DNA of 25,992 nt from an uncultured Parabacteroides sp. (GCF_905196875.1 NZ_CAJJWO010000071.1:1-25992); one strand, 5' to 3'; counted from the stretch's first letter, positions 1 to 8,359 are shown. The notes: generated by a model not told the origin, from the sequence alone. A program made the numbers and translations.

Positions 1-7
1 CCGATCT
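1..7. other. probable Illumina adapter remnant at contig edge
   Basis: The first seven bases, CCGATCT, are identical to the 3' end of the common Illumina adapters (which end in GCTCTTCCGATCT). Genomic sequence would then begin at base 8. The last adapter T joined to the AA at 8-9 makes an in-frame TAA directly before a well-conserved glycosidase reading frame. That is what an untrimmed read end would produce. A seven-base match can occur by chance, so this is likely rather than certain. Confidence 0.6.
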
Positions 8-9
8 AA

Positions 10-1170
10 ATAACATTTGATCCGGAGAAAGGGGCTGTCTCTTCATGGCTGGATAAACAGACCGGACGGGAATGGATAGATAAAAATGCCTCTCACGGAT
101 TCGGACAATATCTGAATGAACGGTTTACATTTGAACAGACCCTGGATTATACGATGACTTATCAACAGGGACGGGCAAAGGATTGGCCTCACCCCGGAAT
201 GCATAAGCCCGGGATGATCTCGGAGAAAGAAGTTCCTTATTGTGTTGTTTCCCCGAAGAACGGTCAATTGAAAGTTACTGCCAACAGTCTTGTTCAAACG
301 GCAGAGTTACGGATGCCATCCGACCAGTCGGCTCATTTACCGGCAACGATCCTTCGTGTTTCCTTGTATAAGGGGCAGCCTTATGTAGATATGGAAATAA
401 CCATAAAGGATAAAGAAAAAGATAACTGGCCGGAAGCGGATTGGCTTTGCCTTCCCTTTAAAATAGAGAATCCGGAGTTTAGTGTGTATCGTCAGCTGGG
501 GGTAATGAATCCGGCTACTGATATTCAGCGGGGAGCCAATCGTCATTTATATGCCGCCGAGCACGGACTTACGATAACAGGACGGGACGGGGCTGGTATC
601 GCTGTTTGTCCGCTGGATCATCCGTTGGTTAGTCTGGGAGTACCCGGTTGTTGGAAATATTCGGACGATTATGTTCCGGAGAAGCCTGTGGTATATCTGA
701 ATCTCTATAATAATCAGTGGAATACCAATTTCCGCTATTGGTATCCCGGTACATGGAGTTCACGTGTACGCTTGTGGACGATAGATAACAGCACTTCTGG
801 AAATGGCAGAAATCAGCAATTTATAACACGTGCATTGGAGGCACGTAATCCTTTGCAGGCAGCTGTTACTGAAAAGAATGGAGGGACTCTTTCTCCCGTT
901 CAATCGGGGATAGAATTGTCTCGTCCGGGAGTGATAGTAACTGCGTTTGGTGAAGATCCGAATGGAAATGCAGGTACACTTTTACGAGTCTGGGAACAGG
1001 CGGGAACTTCCGGAAAACTGATAGTGACATTGCCTAAAGGAATGAATGTCTCTGTGGCAGAACTTGTAAATTTGCGTGGAGAAAAGACTGGAAATTATAT
1101 ATCTATTGATTCTGGTAAATTAGAGTTGGAACTGGGGGCATATGCTCCGGTTAGTTTTATATTGAAGTGA
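10..1170 (+). CDS. GH38/DUF5054-like glycoside hydrolase, C-terminal part (5' truncated)
   Basis: The reading frame is open from base 10 (ITFDPEKGAVSSWLDKQTGR...) to the stop at 1168-1170. An ATG at 154 exists, but the 48 codons before it read as continuous protein of the same family, so 154 is not a real start. The opening segment resembles the start of the C-terminal beta-sandwich of GH38 alpha-mannosidases and the related DUF5054 proteins, where FDP, a Gly, and DK.TGRE recur. The later run YNNQWNTNFRYWYPGTW also fits DUF5054. The catalytic N-terminal domain would lie upstream, outside the window, so activity cannot be judged. GH38 enzymes usually remove alpha-mannose; for DUF5054 the substrate is uncertain. 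The gene probably belongs to a PUL lying mostly to the left. The TAA at 7-9 is best explained by adapter sequence, not by gene decay. Confidence 0.7.
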   Translation: MTFDPEKGAVSSWLDKQTGREWIDKNASHGFGQYLNERFTFEQTLDYTMTYQQGRAKDWPHPGMHKPGMISEKEVPYCVVSPKNGQLKVTANSLVQTAELRMPSDQSAHLPATILRVSLYKGQPYVDMEITIKDKEKDNWPEADWLCLPFKIENPEFSVYRQLGVMNPATDIQRGANRHLYAAEHGLTITGRDGAGIAVCPLDHPLVSLGVPGCWKYSDDYVPEKPVVYLNLYNNQWNTNFRYWYPGTWSSRVRLWTIDNSTSGNGRNQQFITRALEARNPLQAAVTEKNGGTLSPVQSGIELSRPGVIVTAFGEDPNGNAGTLLRVWEQAGTSGKLIVTLPKGMNVSVAELVNLRGEKTGNYISIDSGKLELELGAYAPVSFILK

Positions 1171-1186
1171 TTTGTTGTATAGTTTT

Positions 1187-1232
1187 AGTTCCTATGTTTA
1201 TAAAGTAAATCGACTTTATCAACATAGGAACT
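1187..1232. terminator. 20-bp hairpin after the GH38-like gene, possible terminator
   Basis: Arms at 1187-1206 and 1213-1232 pair at 19 of 20 positions around a 6-nt loop. It starts 17 nt after the stop codon of the upstream gene, which fits transcription termination. There is no T-tract on either side, so it is not a classical intrinsic terminator; it could instead protect the mRNA 3' end. Confidence 0.45.
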
Positions 1233-1256
1233 GATGTAATATGAAGGTTATATGCC

Positions 1257-1339
1257 AGCACTATAGTGTCACCCGCCTTCATATAGTAGTGTCAGTACCA
1301 TTAGCACTACTATGTGAAGGCGGGTGATATTATAGTGCT
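1257..1339. repeat. 35-bp inverted repeat with 13-nt loop
   Basis: Arms at 1257-1291 and 1305-1339 match at 32 of 35 positions, and the three differences all become G.U pairs if the + strand is transcribed, giving an unbroken 35-bp RNA stem. The arms contain CACCCGCCTTCA and its complement. No direct target duplication and no T-tract are visible. It may be a palindromic intergenic repeat, a small transposon-derived element, a stable RNA hairpin or a transcription barrier between the two PULs. The rest of 1340-1486 shows only AT-rich sequence that presumably holds the promoter of the sigma gene; I see no clear TTTG/TAnnTTTG pair there. Confidence 0.7.
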
Positions 1340-1486
1340 ACCAATTGTATTTCCTGTTATCGTAGATCTGATATGCAAAACAATGTTAAATAATTGTACT
1401 CGAATCACGGAAACTATGACGGTATAGTATCCTTAATATAGATTCGGTAATAATGCAATGTATTATTTATAGAAAAAATACCACGA

Positions 1487-2098
1487 ATGCACAAAATTGA
1501 GCAGTTATCAGACCAACAGTTAATGAAGGAGATCATGTCTGATGACTTTAAAGCTTTCACAGAGCTTTACAATAGATATAAACATACTCTCTTTCAGTTT
1601 GTCATCCGGCTTTCGCATGGTGATTATTTGATGGCAGAAGATGTTGTGCAGGAGACATTTATCATCATTTGGGAGAACCGGAAGAAGATTGTGGTTGAAT
1701 TCTCATTCCAGGGCTATCTGAAGAAGGTTTCCCGCAATCTGTTCCTAAAGGAAACAGCCAAGCGAATTCAGGAACAGTTGATGATCTCCCAGATAGAAAA
1801 TGTCATGGAAGCTGAGAATTGTGTGGAGAATGAAGTCGAATTGAACTTGTTGCTGGAGGAAGTGGAACGGATCATATCCCAGTTGCCGCCGGCCCGGCAA
1901 AGGGTCTATCGTTTGAAACACATCGAACACCTCTCACAGAAGGAAATTGCCTGCCAGTTGGGTATTTCCGAAAACACGGTGGAGAGTCATCTGAAACAGT
2001 CGACGAAGTTCCTTACCCAGATGCTGAGAGCGAACAGGGGAGACCTACTGAATGGCATAGCTTTATTACTCTATCCTATTTTTTCATTCTTATTTTAA
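1487..2098 (+). CDS. ECF RNA polymerase sigma-70 factor (Bacteroidetes PUL type)
   Basis: A 203-aa extracytoplasmic-function sigma factor. Region 2 spans about residues 24-90 and carries the core-binding signature AEDVVQETFIIIW (50-62). Region 4 spans about 122-180, with the helix-turn-helix LSQKEIACQLGISENTVESH (149-168) that would read the -35 element. The length is normal for the family. Residues 187-203 (DLLNGIALLLYPIFSFLF region) form an unusual hydrophobic C-terminal tail after region 4. A FecR-type anti-sigma gene starts 10 nt downstream and an STN-type susC follows, the standard trans-envelope signalling arrangement. It is predicted to transcribe the downstream susC operon when the glycan is bound. 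The ATG at 1487 gives an N-terminus typical of the family. Family assignment is sure; its target promoters are inferred from position. Confidence 0.93.
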   Translation: MHKIEQLSDQQLMKEIMSDDFKAFTELYNRYKHTLFQFVIRLSHGDYLMAEDVVQETFIIIWENRKKIVVEFSFQGYLKKVSRNLFLKETAKRIQEQLMISQIENVMEAENCVENEVELNLLLEEVERIISQLPPARQRVYRLKHIEHLSQKEIACQLGISENTVESHLKQSTKFLTQMLRANRGDLLNGIALLLYPIFSFLF

Positions 2099-2108
2099 AG
2101 GAATAACT

Positions 2109-3065
2109 ATGAGCAGACAAATTGAATTATTAGATAAATTCTACGATAATAAAGCTACTGAAAGTGAAAAACGTCAGTTAGCCGGGCTGTTGAATGACCC
2201 AGACAGGTGGACGAATGATTTTGATGAAATATGGGATCATTCCTTCGGTCATATGCCCGATTTGGCAGACGAGCAGATTTTTAAGGCTATCACTGCAGCA
2301 GCTAACCCAACAAAGATAAATATCAGAAAGTTTTTTATGCGTATGGCTACCTGCGCGGCTGCTTTCGGTGCCGTTGCCATATCATTGTTCTATTGGAACG
2401 AAAACCGGTTGTTAACCAAATATAACGATATGACCGTAGAAGTAGGTCACGGACAAAAGTCGGACATTTCCCTGCCGGACGGCACAATAGTCCATCTGAA
2501 TGCCGATTCCAAACTGCGTTATGGCAGTCATTTTAACGGGAAACAGCGCCAGGTCGAACTGACCGGTGAAGCCTATTTTGATGTAGCAAAGGATGCCCAA
2601 TCTCCTTTCATTGTAAAAGCCGGCGATATCCAGGTACGTGCTTTGGGGACTTCATTTAATGTTCATGCTTATCCTGATGATGAAAATATCACGACTTATC
2701 TGGCAGAAGGTTCGGTTATCGTTTCATCGCTGGAACAGTCCTTTTATTTAAGTCCGGGGGAAGTGGCTGTCTATTCGTTGGCAGATACCCGGATGACAAA
2801 GAAACAAGAGGAGGATGACCGGTTGTTTATCGCTTGGATGAATAATGAAATGGTATTCAACGATGAACCGATCCTGAATATTATTAAACTGCTGGAACGT
2901 AATTATAATGTGAAGTTTGAGATTAAAAGCGATAAACTGAATAGCATTACTTTCTCCGGTACACTGAAAAATGCCAGTTTGCAATCAACGTTATATGCTT
3001 TGCAATTTACATCTTCTATCTCTTATAAGAAAAAAGATGACGTGATAGAACTCTATAGTGATTAA
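2109..3065 (+). CDS. FecR-family anti-sigma factor
   Basis: A 318-aa inner-membrane regulator. Residues 1-75 form the cytoplasmic part that would hold the sigma factor; residues about 76-96 (MRMATCAAAFGAVAISLFYW) form one membrane span. The periplasmic FecR domain covers about 108-204 and includes SLPDGTIVHLNADSKL (121-136), LTGEAYFDV (151-159) and the ALGTSFNVHAYPDD stretch (178-191). A DUF4974-type C-terminal domain covers about 247-316 (FNDEPILNIIKLLERNYNVKF) and resembles an STN fold, consistent with contacting the SusC signalling domain. It lies 10 nt after the sigma gene, so the two are almost certainly co-transcribed. No odd truncation is seen. Function follows from family knowledge; the partner sigma is inferred from adjacency. 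Confidence 0.93.
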   Translation: MSRQIELLDKFYDNKATESEKRQLAGLLNDPDRWTNDFDEIWDHSFGHMPDLADEQIFKAITAAANPTKINIRKFFMRMATCAAAFGAVAISLFYWNENRLLTKYNDMTVEVGHGQKSDISLPDGTIVHLNADSKLRYGSHFNGKQRQVELTGEAYFDVAKDAQSPFIVKAGDIQVRALGTSFNVHAYPDDENITTYLAEGSVIVSSLEQSFYLSPGEVAVYSLADTRMTKKQEEDDRLFIAWMNNEMVFNDEPILNIIKLLERNYNVKFEIKSDKLNSITFSGTLKNASLQSTLYALQFTSSISYKKKDDVIELYSD

Positions 3066-3219
3066 TCTTTTAAATATTATCGATATGACATAGAAAAACA
3101 CATGTATGCAAAAAGGGAAAGTGCTTGCAACACCTTCCCCCTCATTAGTCAATCAAGAGAGTTGAATATTCGCAAGTAGTCACTCTCTGGTAATTAACCA
3201 TTTAATACTACACAAAAGT
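3066..3219 (+). promoter_or_regulatory. structured leader between fecR and susC of PUL A
   Basis: A 154-nt non-coding gap. It holds TGTATGCAA (3103-3111), a hairpin with arms GGGAAAGTG (3115-3123) and CACCTTCCC (3131-3139) pairing at 8 of 9 positions over a 7-nt loop, and a second hairpin with perfect 7-bp arms AGAGAGT (3156-3162) and ACTCTCT (3182-3188). ACACAAAA sits at 3210-3217, two bases before the susC ATG. The same order of elements recurs before the second susC (19188-19361). The promoter used by the cognate sigma is expected in this gap; the hairpins may act as a 5' UTR control or attenuation element. The function is inferred. Confidence 0.55.
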
Positions 3220-6200
3220 ATGAATAAAAAATCAGAAACTATTTCTTCCTTTATTCAAAAAAGAAAGATTATGAGAAAAGTAGGGGCTATATGTTTGTCT
3301 GCCTTTCTCACAACTTCAGTATTCGCACAGGTAACTGTCAACGTAAAGCAACAAACGATCAAGCAGGCATTACGTTCTATTGAAAAAGTAACCGACTATC
3401 GTTTCTTTTATAGTAACCAACTTCCGGATTTGGATAAGAAGGTAACTTTCGAAGTGAATAACCAATCAATAGAAGCAACAATGAGCAAGTTGTTGAGCGG
3501 TACAGGTTTGGTTTACGAAAAGAAAGAAGATAACCAGATTTATCTGGGAGTAAAAGGAAGTAAAAGTGGCCAGAAAGAAAATAAGAAAATAACAGGTACG
3601 ATTGTTGATGACAATGGTGAACCAGTAATTGGTGCAAATGTATCTGTCAAAGGGACAACGACTGGTACGATTACTGACATTGACGGAAATTTCAGCTTGG
3701 ATGCAATGTCGGGAGCGACATTGCTCATATCCTATATAGGATATGAAACGCAAGAGATAGCGATAGGTAATCAATCTGTGTATAACATAAAATTATTGGA
3801 AGATAGTCAAGCCTTGGATGAGGTTGTAGTGATCGGTTATGGAACGCAGAACAGGCAGGCCATTACCGGTTCTATTACGAAAGCGAATATAGATGCTTAT
3901 CGGGATGTACCGACTAATAATATCCTGGAAACGATTAAAGGTTCGGTTCCAGGTTTGAATGTTGGAGGAACAAATAGTGCGGGTGCTGTTGCCGGTATCA
4001 GTGTCCGTGGTCAGAATTCGACCCGGGATGGAGGAAATAATCCGTTGATTGTATTGGATGGAGCTATTTATGATGGATCATTGGCTGATATTCCTTCGGA
4101 AGATATTGAAAACTTCACCGTATTGAAGGATGCCAGTGCCGCAGCTGTTTATGGTAGCCGTTCGGCAAATGGGGTCATTTTGATCCAGACCAAACGGGGG
4201 AGGAGTCAGGGTTCCAAACCGAATTTCAATGTAAACTTGTCATACGGTATCAGTAACGAGTTGAAGCGTTTGGAAGTTTACGATGCCAAGGGGTATTTGC
4301 AGAAATTGTTGGATATCCGTGAAGCCAATGGTTTGGAGGCAGACCCAAACAAGATTGCAATCTATTTGCAACCGGAAGAGGCAAAGAATTACAATGCAAC
4401 ACCGGATCATCGTGCAACGTTCTCCGATCCGTATGACTTGTTCAGACAAAATGCATATAATGTAAAAGCAAATGTGAGTATCTCCAACAGCTCCGAATTT
4501 GCCAACTATTACATTTCGGCTTCGTTGACGGATCAGAAGGGGGTTGTGATGAACGACCGTTATAAGAACTTCTCAGGTCGTATAAATATTGATAGTAATT
4601 TGACCTCTTGGTTGAATGTGGGTGTAAAAACAAATTATAGTTTCCGGGATTATTCCGGTACTTCTCCTAACATGAATAAGGCAGCCCAGTTCAGTCCGTA
4701 TGCTTCTTTGCGTGATGAAGAGGGGCGTTATTTGCAATATCCGCAAACGACTACCTCTTTTGAAAGTCCGTTCTGGAGTATGCCAACCGATGATTTGGAT
4801 AAACGTAACATTTTGGGGGCTATTTTGAATGGAAAGATCACCTGTCCTTGGGTGAAAGGGTTGTCTTACGAAATGATCTATTCAAACACATTACGTTGGG
4901 AGGATAACAATTATTTCTATGATGAATATACCACGGAAGGTCAGGGAAAGAATGGTAAAGGTCAGCGGAAACGTTCCAATAACTATAATATGTTGTTGGA
5001 TAATATGATCAAGTACAACAATACATTTGCCGATAAACACAATGTGGATGTTACCTTGTTGTATTCTCGCGAACATCGTACATGGGATAGTGCAACGGCT
5101 TATGCCGAAGATTTCGATAATACGATTTTGGGCGACAACAAGTTGCAAGACGGTAAAAAACAGACCGTATCAACTAGTGCCGGTGAAAGTGGCGCGATCG
5201 CTTGGATGGCGCGTGGTACTTATACGTTTGATAACCGTTATTCCATTACAGGAACGGTTCGTCGGGATGGTTGCTCTGCTTTCAGTGTCAACAAAAAATG
5301 GGCGACTTTCGCTTCTGGTGGTGTGAACTGGAATATCACTAATGAAGGGTTTATGAAAGATGTCAAACCGATTGATAATTTATCCTTGCGTCTTTCTTAT
5401 GGTTCGAATGGTAACCAGTCCATCAGTAATTATCAGACATTGGCTAAAGTTGGTACCAGTAAATATATTTTTGCAGGTGATCCTTCTTATTCGATTACGC
5501 AAGGAATCAGTTCATTCGCATTGAACGACTTAGGTTGGGAAAAGACAACTGGATTCAACTGGGGGCTTGACTTCTCCGTCTTGAAGAACCGTTTGTCCGG
5601 TACGATCGATGCTTATTTCACCAATACGAGTGATTTGTTGTTCAGTCTTTCGTTGCCGACTGTTTCTGGTAAGAGTTCGATTTTGTCTAATTTAGGAAAG
5701 ATCAAGAACAAAGGTGTTGAAATAGGTTTGCATTCAGTCAATATCGAATCGAAAGATTTCAGGTGGACTTCTGATTTTGCCTTTTCTTTGAACAGAAATA
5801 AAGTGGCTACTATTTATGGTGAAGATAATGACGGGGACGGAAAGGAAGATGACTTGATTAGTTCCGGTTATTTTATCGGAAAGCCTTTGGGTACGATCTA
5901 TGCCTATAAGGTGATCGGCATGTGGCAGCAGGAAGATGTGGACAACGGTACCATCATGGATGGTATGCGCCCCGGTGACTACAAGTTGGAAGATGTGGAT
6001 GGGGATGGTAAGATTACTTCCGACAAAGATCGCCAATTCTTGGGTACATCTAAGGAAAACTTCCGTTGGAGTTTGACCAATACGTTCGAGTATAAAGGAT
6101 TCTCTTTGATGCTTTATATCAACTCCGTTTGGGGTGGAAACGGTTATTTCCAATCAGGAAGCAATACACCGTATTATAATGAGTATGTAAATTATGAAGC

Positions 6201-6531
6201 CTGTAACCAGAATGTATTTGATTATTGGACACCTACTAACACGGATGCCAAATATCCGCGTCTGGATTATACGGCACATGCTCGTTACAAAGGAACAAAA
6301 TATGTGGATCGTAGCTTTATCAAATTGCAGAAAGTCGCATTGAGCTATGACTTGACTCGCTTTGTGAAACCGTTTGGATTCAACAATATGCGTCTCTCTT
6401 TGAGTGCGGATAACTTGTTGACATTCGCTCCCCATTGGGATGGTTTGGACCCGGAAACGGATGCAGGTTTGGTTATTAAGGCATCTCCTTCTATCCGTAC
6501 ATATCAAATGACTTTATTGTTTAACTTTTAA
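3220..6531 (+). CDS. SusC/RagA-family TonB-dependent transporter with STN domain (PUL A)
   Basis: A 1103-aa outer-membrane importer. An 18-residue extension precedes a signal sequence (about 18-36, cleavage after SVFA). The order is: STN signalling domain about 38-110; carboxypeptidase-regulatory-like beta-sandwich about 123-192 (ITGTIVDDNGEPVIGANVSV); TonB-box-like EVVVIGYGTQ (201-210); plug about 210-325 (SVRGQNS, PLIVLDG, VLKDASAAAVYGSRSANGVI); and a beta-barrel ending in a terminal Phe, as outer-membrane proteins do. The late DVDGDGKITSDKDRQFLG segment is typical of SusC barrels. The STN domain is expected to signal to the FecR just upstream. An internal ATG at 3271 also precedes the signal core and follows AAAGAAAGA, but 3220 is preferred because the ACACAAAA leader element sits at the same spacing as in the second susC. 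It pairs with the SusD gene immediately downstream; the imported glycan is unknown. Confidence 0.96.
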   Translation: MNKKSETISSFIQKRKIMRKVGAICLSAFLTTSVFAQVTVNVKQQTIKQALRSIEKVTDYRFFYSNQLPDLDKKVTFEVNNQSIEATMSKLLSGTGLVYEKKEDNQIYLGVKGSKSGQKENKKITGTIVDDNGEPVIGANVSVKGTTTGTITDIDGNFSLDAMSGATLLISYIGYETQEIAIGNQSVYNIKLLEDSQALDEVVVIGYGTQNRQAITGSITKANIDAYRDVPTNNILETIKGSVPGLNVGGTNSAGAVAGISVRGQNSTRDGGNNPLIVLDGAIYDGSLADIPSEDIENFTVLKDASAAAVYGSRSANGVILIQTKRGRSQGSKPNFNVNLSYGISNELKRLEVYDAKGYLQKLLDIREANGLEADPNKIAIYLQPEEAKNYNATPDHRATFSDPYDLFRQNAYNVKANVSISNSSEFANYYISASLTDQKGVVMNDRYKNFSGRINIDSNLTSWLNVGVKTNYSFRDYSGTSPNMNKAAQFSPYASLRDEEGRYLQYPQTTTSFESPFWSMPTDDLDKRNILGAILNGKITCPWVKGLSYEMIYSNTLRWEDNNYFYDEYTTEGQGKNGKGQRKRSNNYNMLLDNMIKYNNTFADKHNVDVTLLYSREHRTWDSATAYAEDFDNTILGDNKLQDGKKQTVSTSAGESGAIAWMARGTYTFDNRYSITGTVRRDGCSAFSVNKKWATFASGGVNWNITNEGFMKDVKPIDNLSLRLSYGSNGNQSISNYQTLAKVGTSKYIFAGDPSYSITQGISSFALNDLGWEKTTGFNWGLDFSVLKNRLSGTIDAYFTNTSDLLFSLSLPTVSGKSSILSNLGKIKNKGVEIGLHSVNIESKDFRWTSDFAFSLNRNKVATIYGEDNDGDGKEDDLISSGYFIGKPLGTIYAYKVIGMWQQEDVDNGTIMDGMRPGDYKLEDVDGDGKITSDKDRQFLGTSKENFRWSLTNTFEYKGFSLMLYINSVWGGNGYFQSGSNTPYYNEYVNYEACNQNVFDYWTPTNTDAKYPRLDYTAHARYKGTKYVDRSFIKLQKVALSYDLTRFVKPFGFNNMRLSLSADNLLTFAPHWDGLDPETDAGLVIKASPSIRTYQMTLLFNF

Positions 6532-6543
6532 TTTAACGTGGAA

Positions 6544-8253
6544 ATGAAATTAATCAAACAATTATTTATAGGATTGGCTTTTGTAGGAAGCGTCACTTCT
6601 TGTAACGATTTATTGACGGAAGTCCCCAAAGATTTCTTGACACCGGAAAACTCTTACACCAATAAAAAGGGGTTTGAATCGGCTTTGGGGAATATTTATC
6701 TGAATATACGTGATAATTTCTATGCCAATTCAGACGATTTGGGGAATTATGATATGTTGGGAATTGATGCCGACCTTTATGTCAGACAGAAAAACGATGT
6801 GGACTATGATGAGTTTTTCTATTGGAATACGTTGAATGCAGATAATGGTATCTCAAAAAAATGGTGGCAACGTTTGTATAGTTACATCTATAGCTGTAAT
6901 GTGATTATCAACCGTGCGGATGCTTCGCTTGCCCAGTGGAATTCCGAAGCAGAAAAGAACGCCATTGTGGGGGAAGCCAAATTCTTGCGTGCGTATGCTT
7001 ATCATTTCTTGGGTAATATGTGGGGAAAAGCTCCGATCGTGTTGGAAGAAACCTCTTCTCCGCAGTTTAACTATAAGAGTGCGACACAGGAAGAAATCTA
7101 TAAACAGTGTAAAGAAGATTTGGAGTTTGCCGTTCAGTGGATGCCGGACATCGATGATCAGAAGGGCGGACGTGCTTCTAATGTGGCTGCTTCGCATTTG
7201 CTGTCTGAAGTCCTGATCTGTTTGAAAGATTATGAAGGGGCGATCAAGGCGGCTTCAGATGCCATCAACAATCCGGCGATGTCCTTGATGACAGAACGTT
7301 TTGGCGTGTTGAAAGATTTTACGTTCGAAGGGTATGATTATATGGGCGAAAAAGAATCTTGGGGCGATGTTTATTGGGATTTGTTCCAAGAAGGTAATTT
7401 CAATCGTATCGAAGGAAACAAAGAATGTATCTGGAACGTCCAGTTTGATGTGACCTTGGAAGGTGGAGGTAATACGGGTAAGTCCGGTGGTAATTTCGTG
7501 ATGGAACGTGCGTTGGGATTGAACTGGTGGCAACAGAAAGACAAGGACGGACAGCCTAACTGGTTGAAAGATGTCTGTTCGGGAAGACCGGTCGGATGGG
7601 CAACACCTACTGATTATGCCGGTACACAGATTTGGAAGTTCAAAGGTGATTGGGATCGTGATATACGTAACTCTAAGTATAACATGAGACGTGAATATTA
7701 TTGGACTAATCCGAATAGTGCTTATTATGGATTGTTGATGACTGCTGAAAACATGGGTAATCCAGAAGAATCGTTCCGTGGTTCAAGCCCGACGTTCAAT
7801 AAGGTGATCGCAGCCAAGCATCATGGACAATTCAAGGATTCTCAGAGCGGTGAAACACATGACAACGGTCGTACTTATAAAGACTGGTATATGATGCGTT
7901 TGGCTGAAACGTACCTTTTGCGTGCCGAAGCGTATATGATGGCAGGCAAGAAAACGGAAGCAGCAGCCGATATCAATATTGTCCGTGCCCGTGCCCATTC
8001 CACTCCGGTAACTGCTGATGAAGTGGATATCGACTTGATTTTGGATGAAAGAGCACGTGAATTGTGTCTGGAAGAAATGCGTCTGAACACCTTGATGCGT
8101 TTGAACAAGCTGACGGAATATTTGATGAAGTATAACTCGAAAGTAATCAAGGAAGGTTATAAACTGGACGATCACCTGAATAAATTCCCGATTCCTAATT
8201 CTGAAATCGAAGCAAATAAGGAAGGGGGCTTGATTCAAAACGATGGTTATTAA
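6544..8253 (+). CDS. SusD/RagB-family glycan-binding lipoprotein (PUL A)
   Basis: About 569 aa. A GTG six bases earlier (6538) is in frame, but the ATG at 6544 gives a standard lipoprotein signal (MKLIKQLFIGLAFVGSVTSC) with the lipidated Cys at residue 20, so I prefer it. The mature N-terminus CNDLLTEVPKDFLTPENSY and the RAYAYHFLGNMWGKAPIVLEE segment are characteristic of SusD, whose TPR-like helices pack on SusC and form the lid that captures glycan. The C-terminus (FPIPNSEIEANKEGG...LIQNDGY) matches the usual SusD ending. It starts only 12 nt after the susC stop, so they are one operon. A terminator follows at 8288-8325, separating this pair from the enzymes. The ligand cannot be read from sequence. 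Confidence 0.95.
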   Translation: MKLIKQLFIGLAFVGSVTSCNDLLTEVPKDFLTPENSYTNKKGFESALGNIYLNIRDNFYANSDDLGNYDMLGIDADLYVRQKNDVDYDEFFYWNTLNADNGISKKWWQRLYSYIYSCNVIINRADASLAQWNSEAEKNAIVGEAKFLRAYAYHFLGNMWGKAPIVLEETSSPQFNYKSATQEEIYKQCKEDLEFAVQWMPDIDDQKGGRASNVAASHLLSEVLICLKDYEGAIKAASDAINNPAMSLMTERFGVLKDFTFEGYDYMGEKESWGDVYWDLFQEGNFNRIEGNKECIWNVQFDVTLEGGGNTGKSGGNFVMERALGLNWWQQKDKDGQPNWLKDVCSGRPVGWATPTDYAGTQIWKFKGDWDRDIRNSKYNMRREYYWTNPNSAYYGLLMTAENMGNPEESFRGSSPTFNKVIAAKHHGQFKDSQSGETHDNGRTYKDWYMMRLAETYLLRAEAYMMAGKKTEAAADINIVRARAHSTPVTADEVDIDLILDERARELCLEEMRLNTLMRLNKLTEYLMKYNSKVIKEGYKLDDHLNKFPIPNSEIEANKEGGLIQNDGY

Positions 8254-8287
8254 TATTTATTCGTTTCTTTGTAGTAAATAGTGAAAG

Positions 8288-8325
8288 AGGGTGTTGTCGT
8301 CCATAGTTTGTACAACACCCTTTTT
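8288..8325 (+). terminator. intrinsic terminator after susD of PUL A
   Basis: Arms AGGGTGTTGT (8288-8297) and ACAACACCCT (8312-8321) form a perfect 10-bp stem over a 14-nt loop, followed at once by a T-run (8321-8325). This is a textbook rho-independent terminator placed 35 nt after the susD stop. Confidence 0.85.
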
Positions 8326-8359
8326 ATTAGACTGATGTTTGTAATATGAAAAAAATATC

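Noticed and set aside
154..1170. A complete 338-aa gene starting at the ATG at 154.
   Set aside because: The 48 codons before it continue conserved family sequence and there is no signal peptide at 154, so this is an internal Met.
1257..1339. Invertible promoter (phase-variable switch) flanked by inverted repeats.
   Set aside because: Only 13 nt lie between the arms, too short to hold a promoter, and no invertase gene is nearby.
1257..1339. Insertion sequence or MITE with clear target-site duplication.
   Set aside because: No direct duplication flanks the palindrome and no transposase is present; the repeat nature is left open.
5734..6153. Long open frame on the minus strand inside susC of PUL A (139 aa).
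   Set aside because: It lies fully inside a confidently identified gene, has no recognisable domain, and reflects codon composition of the opposite strand.
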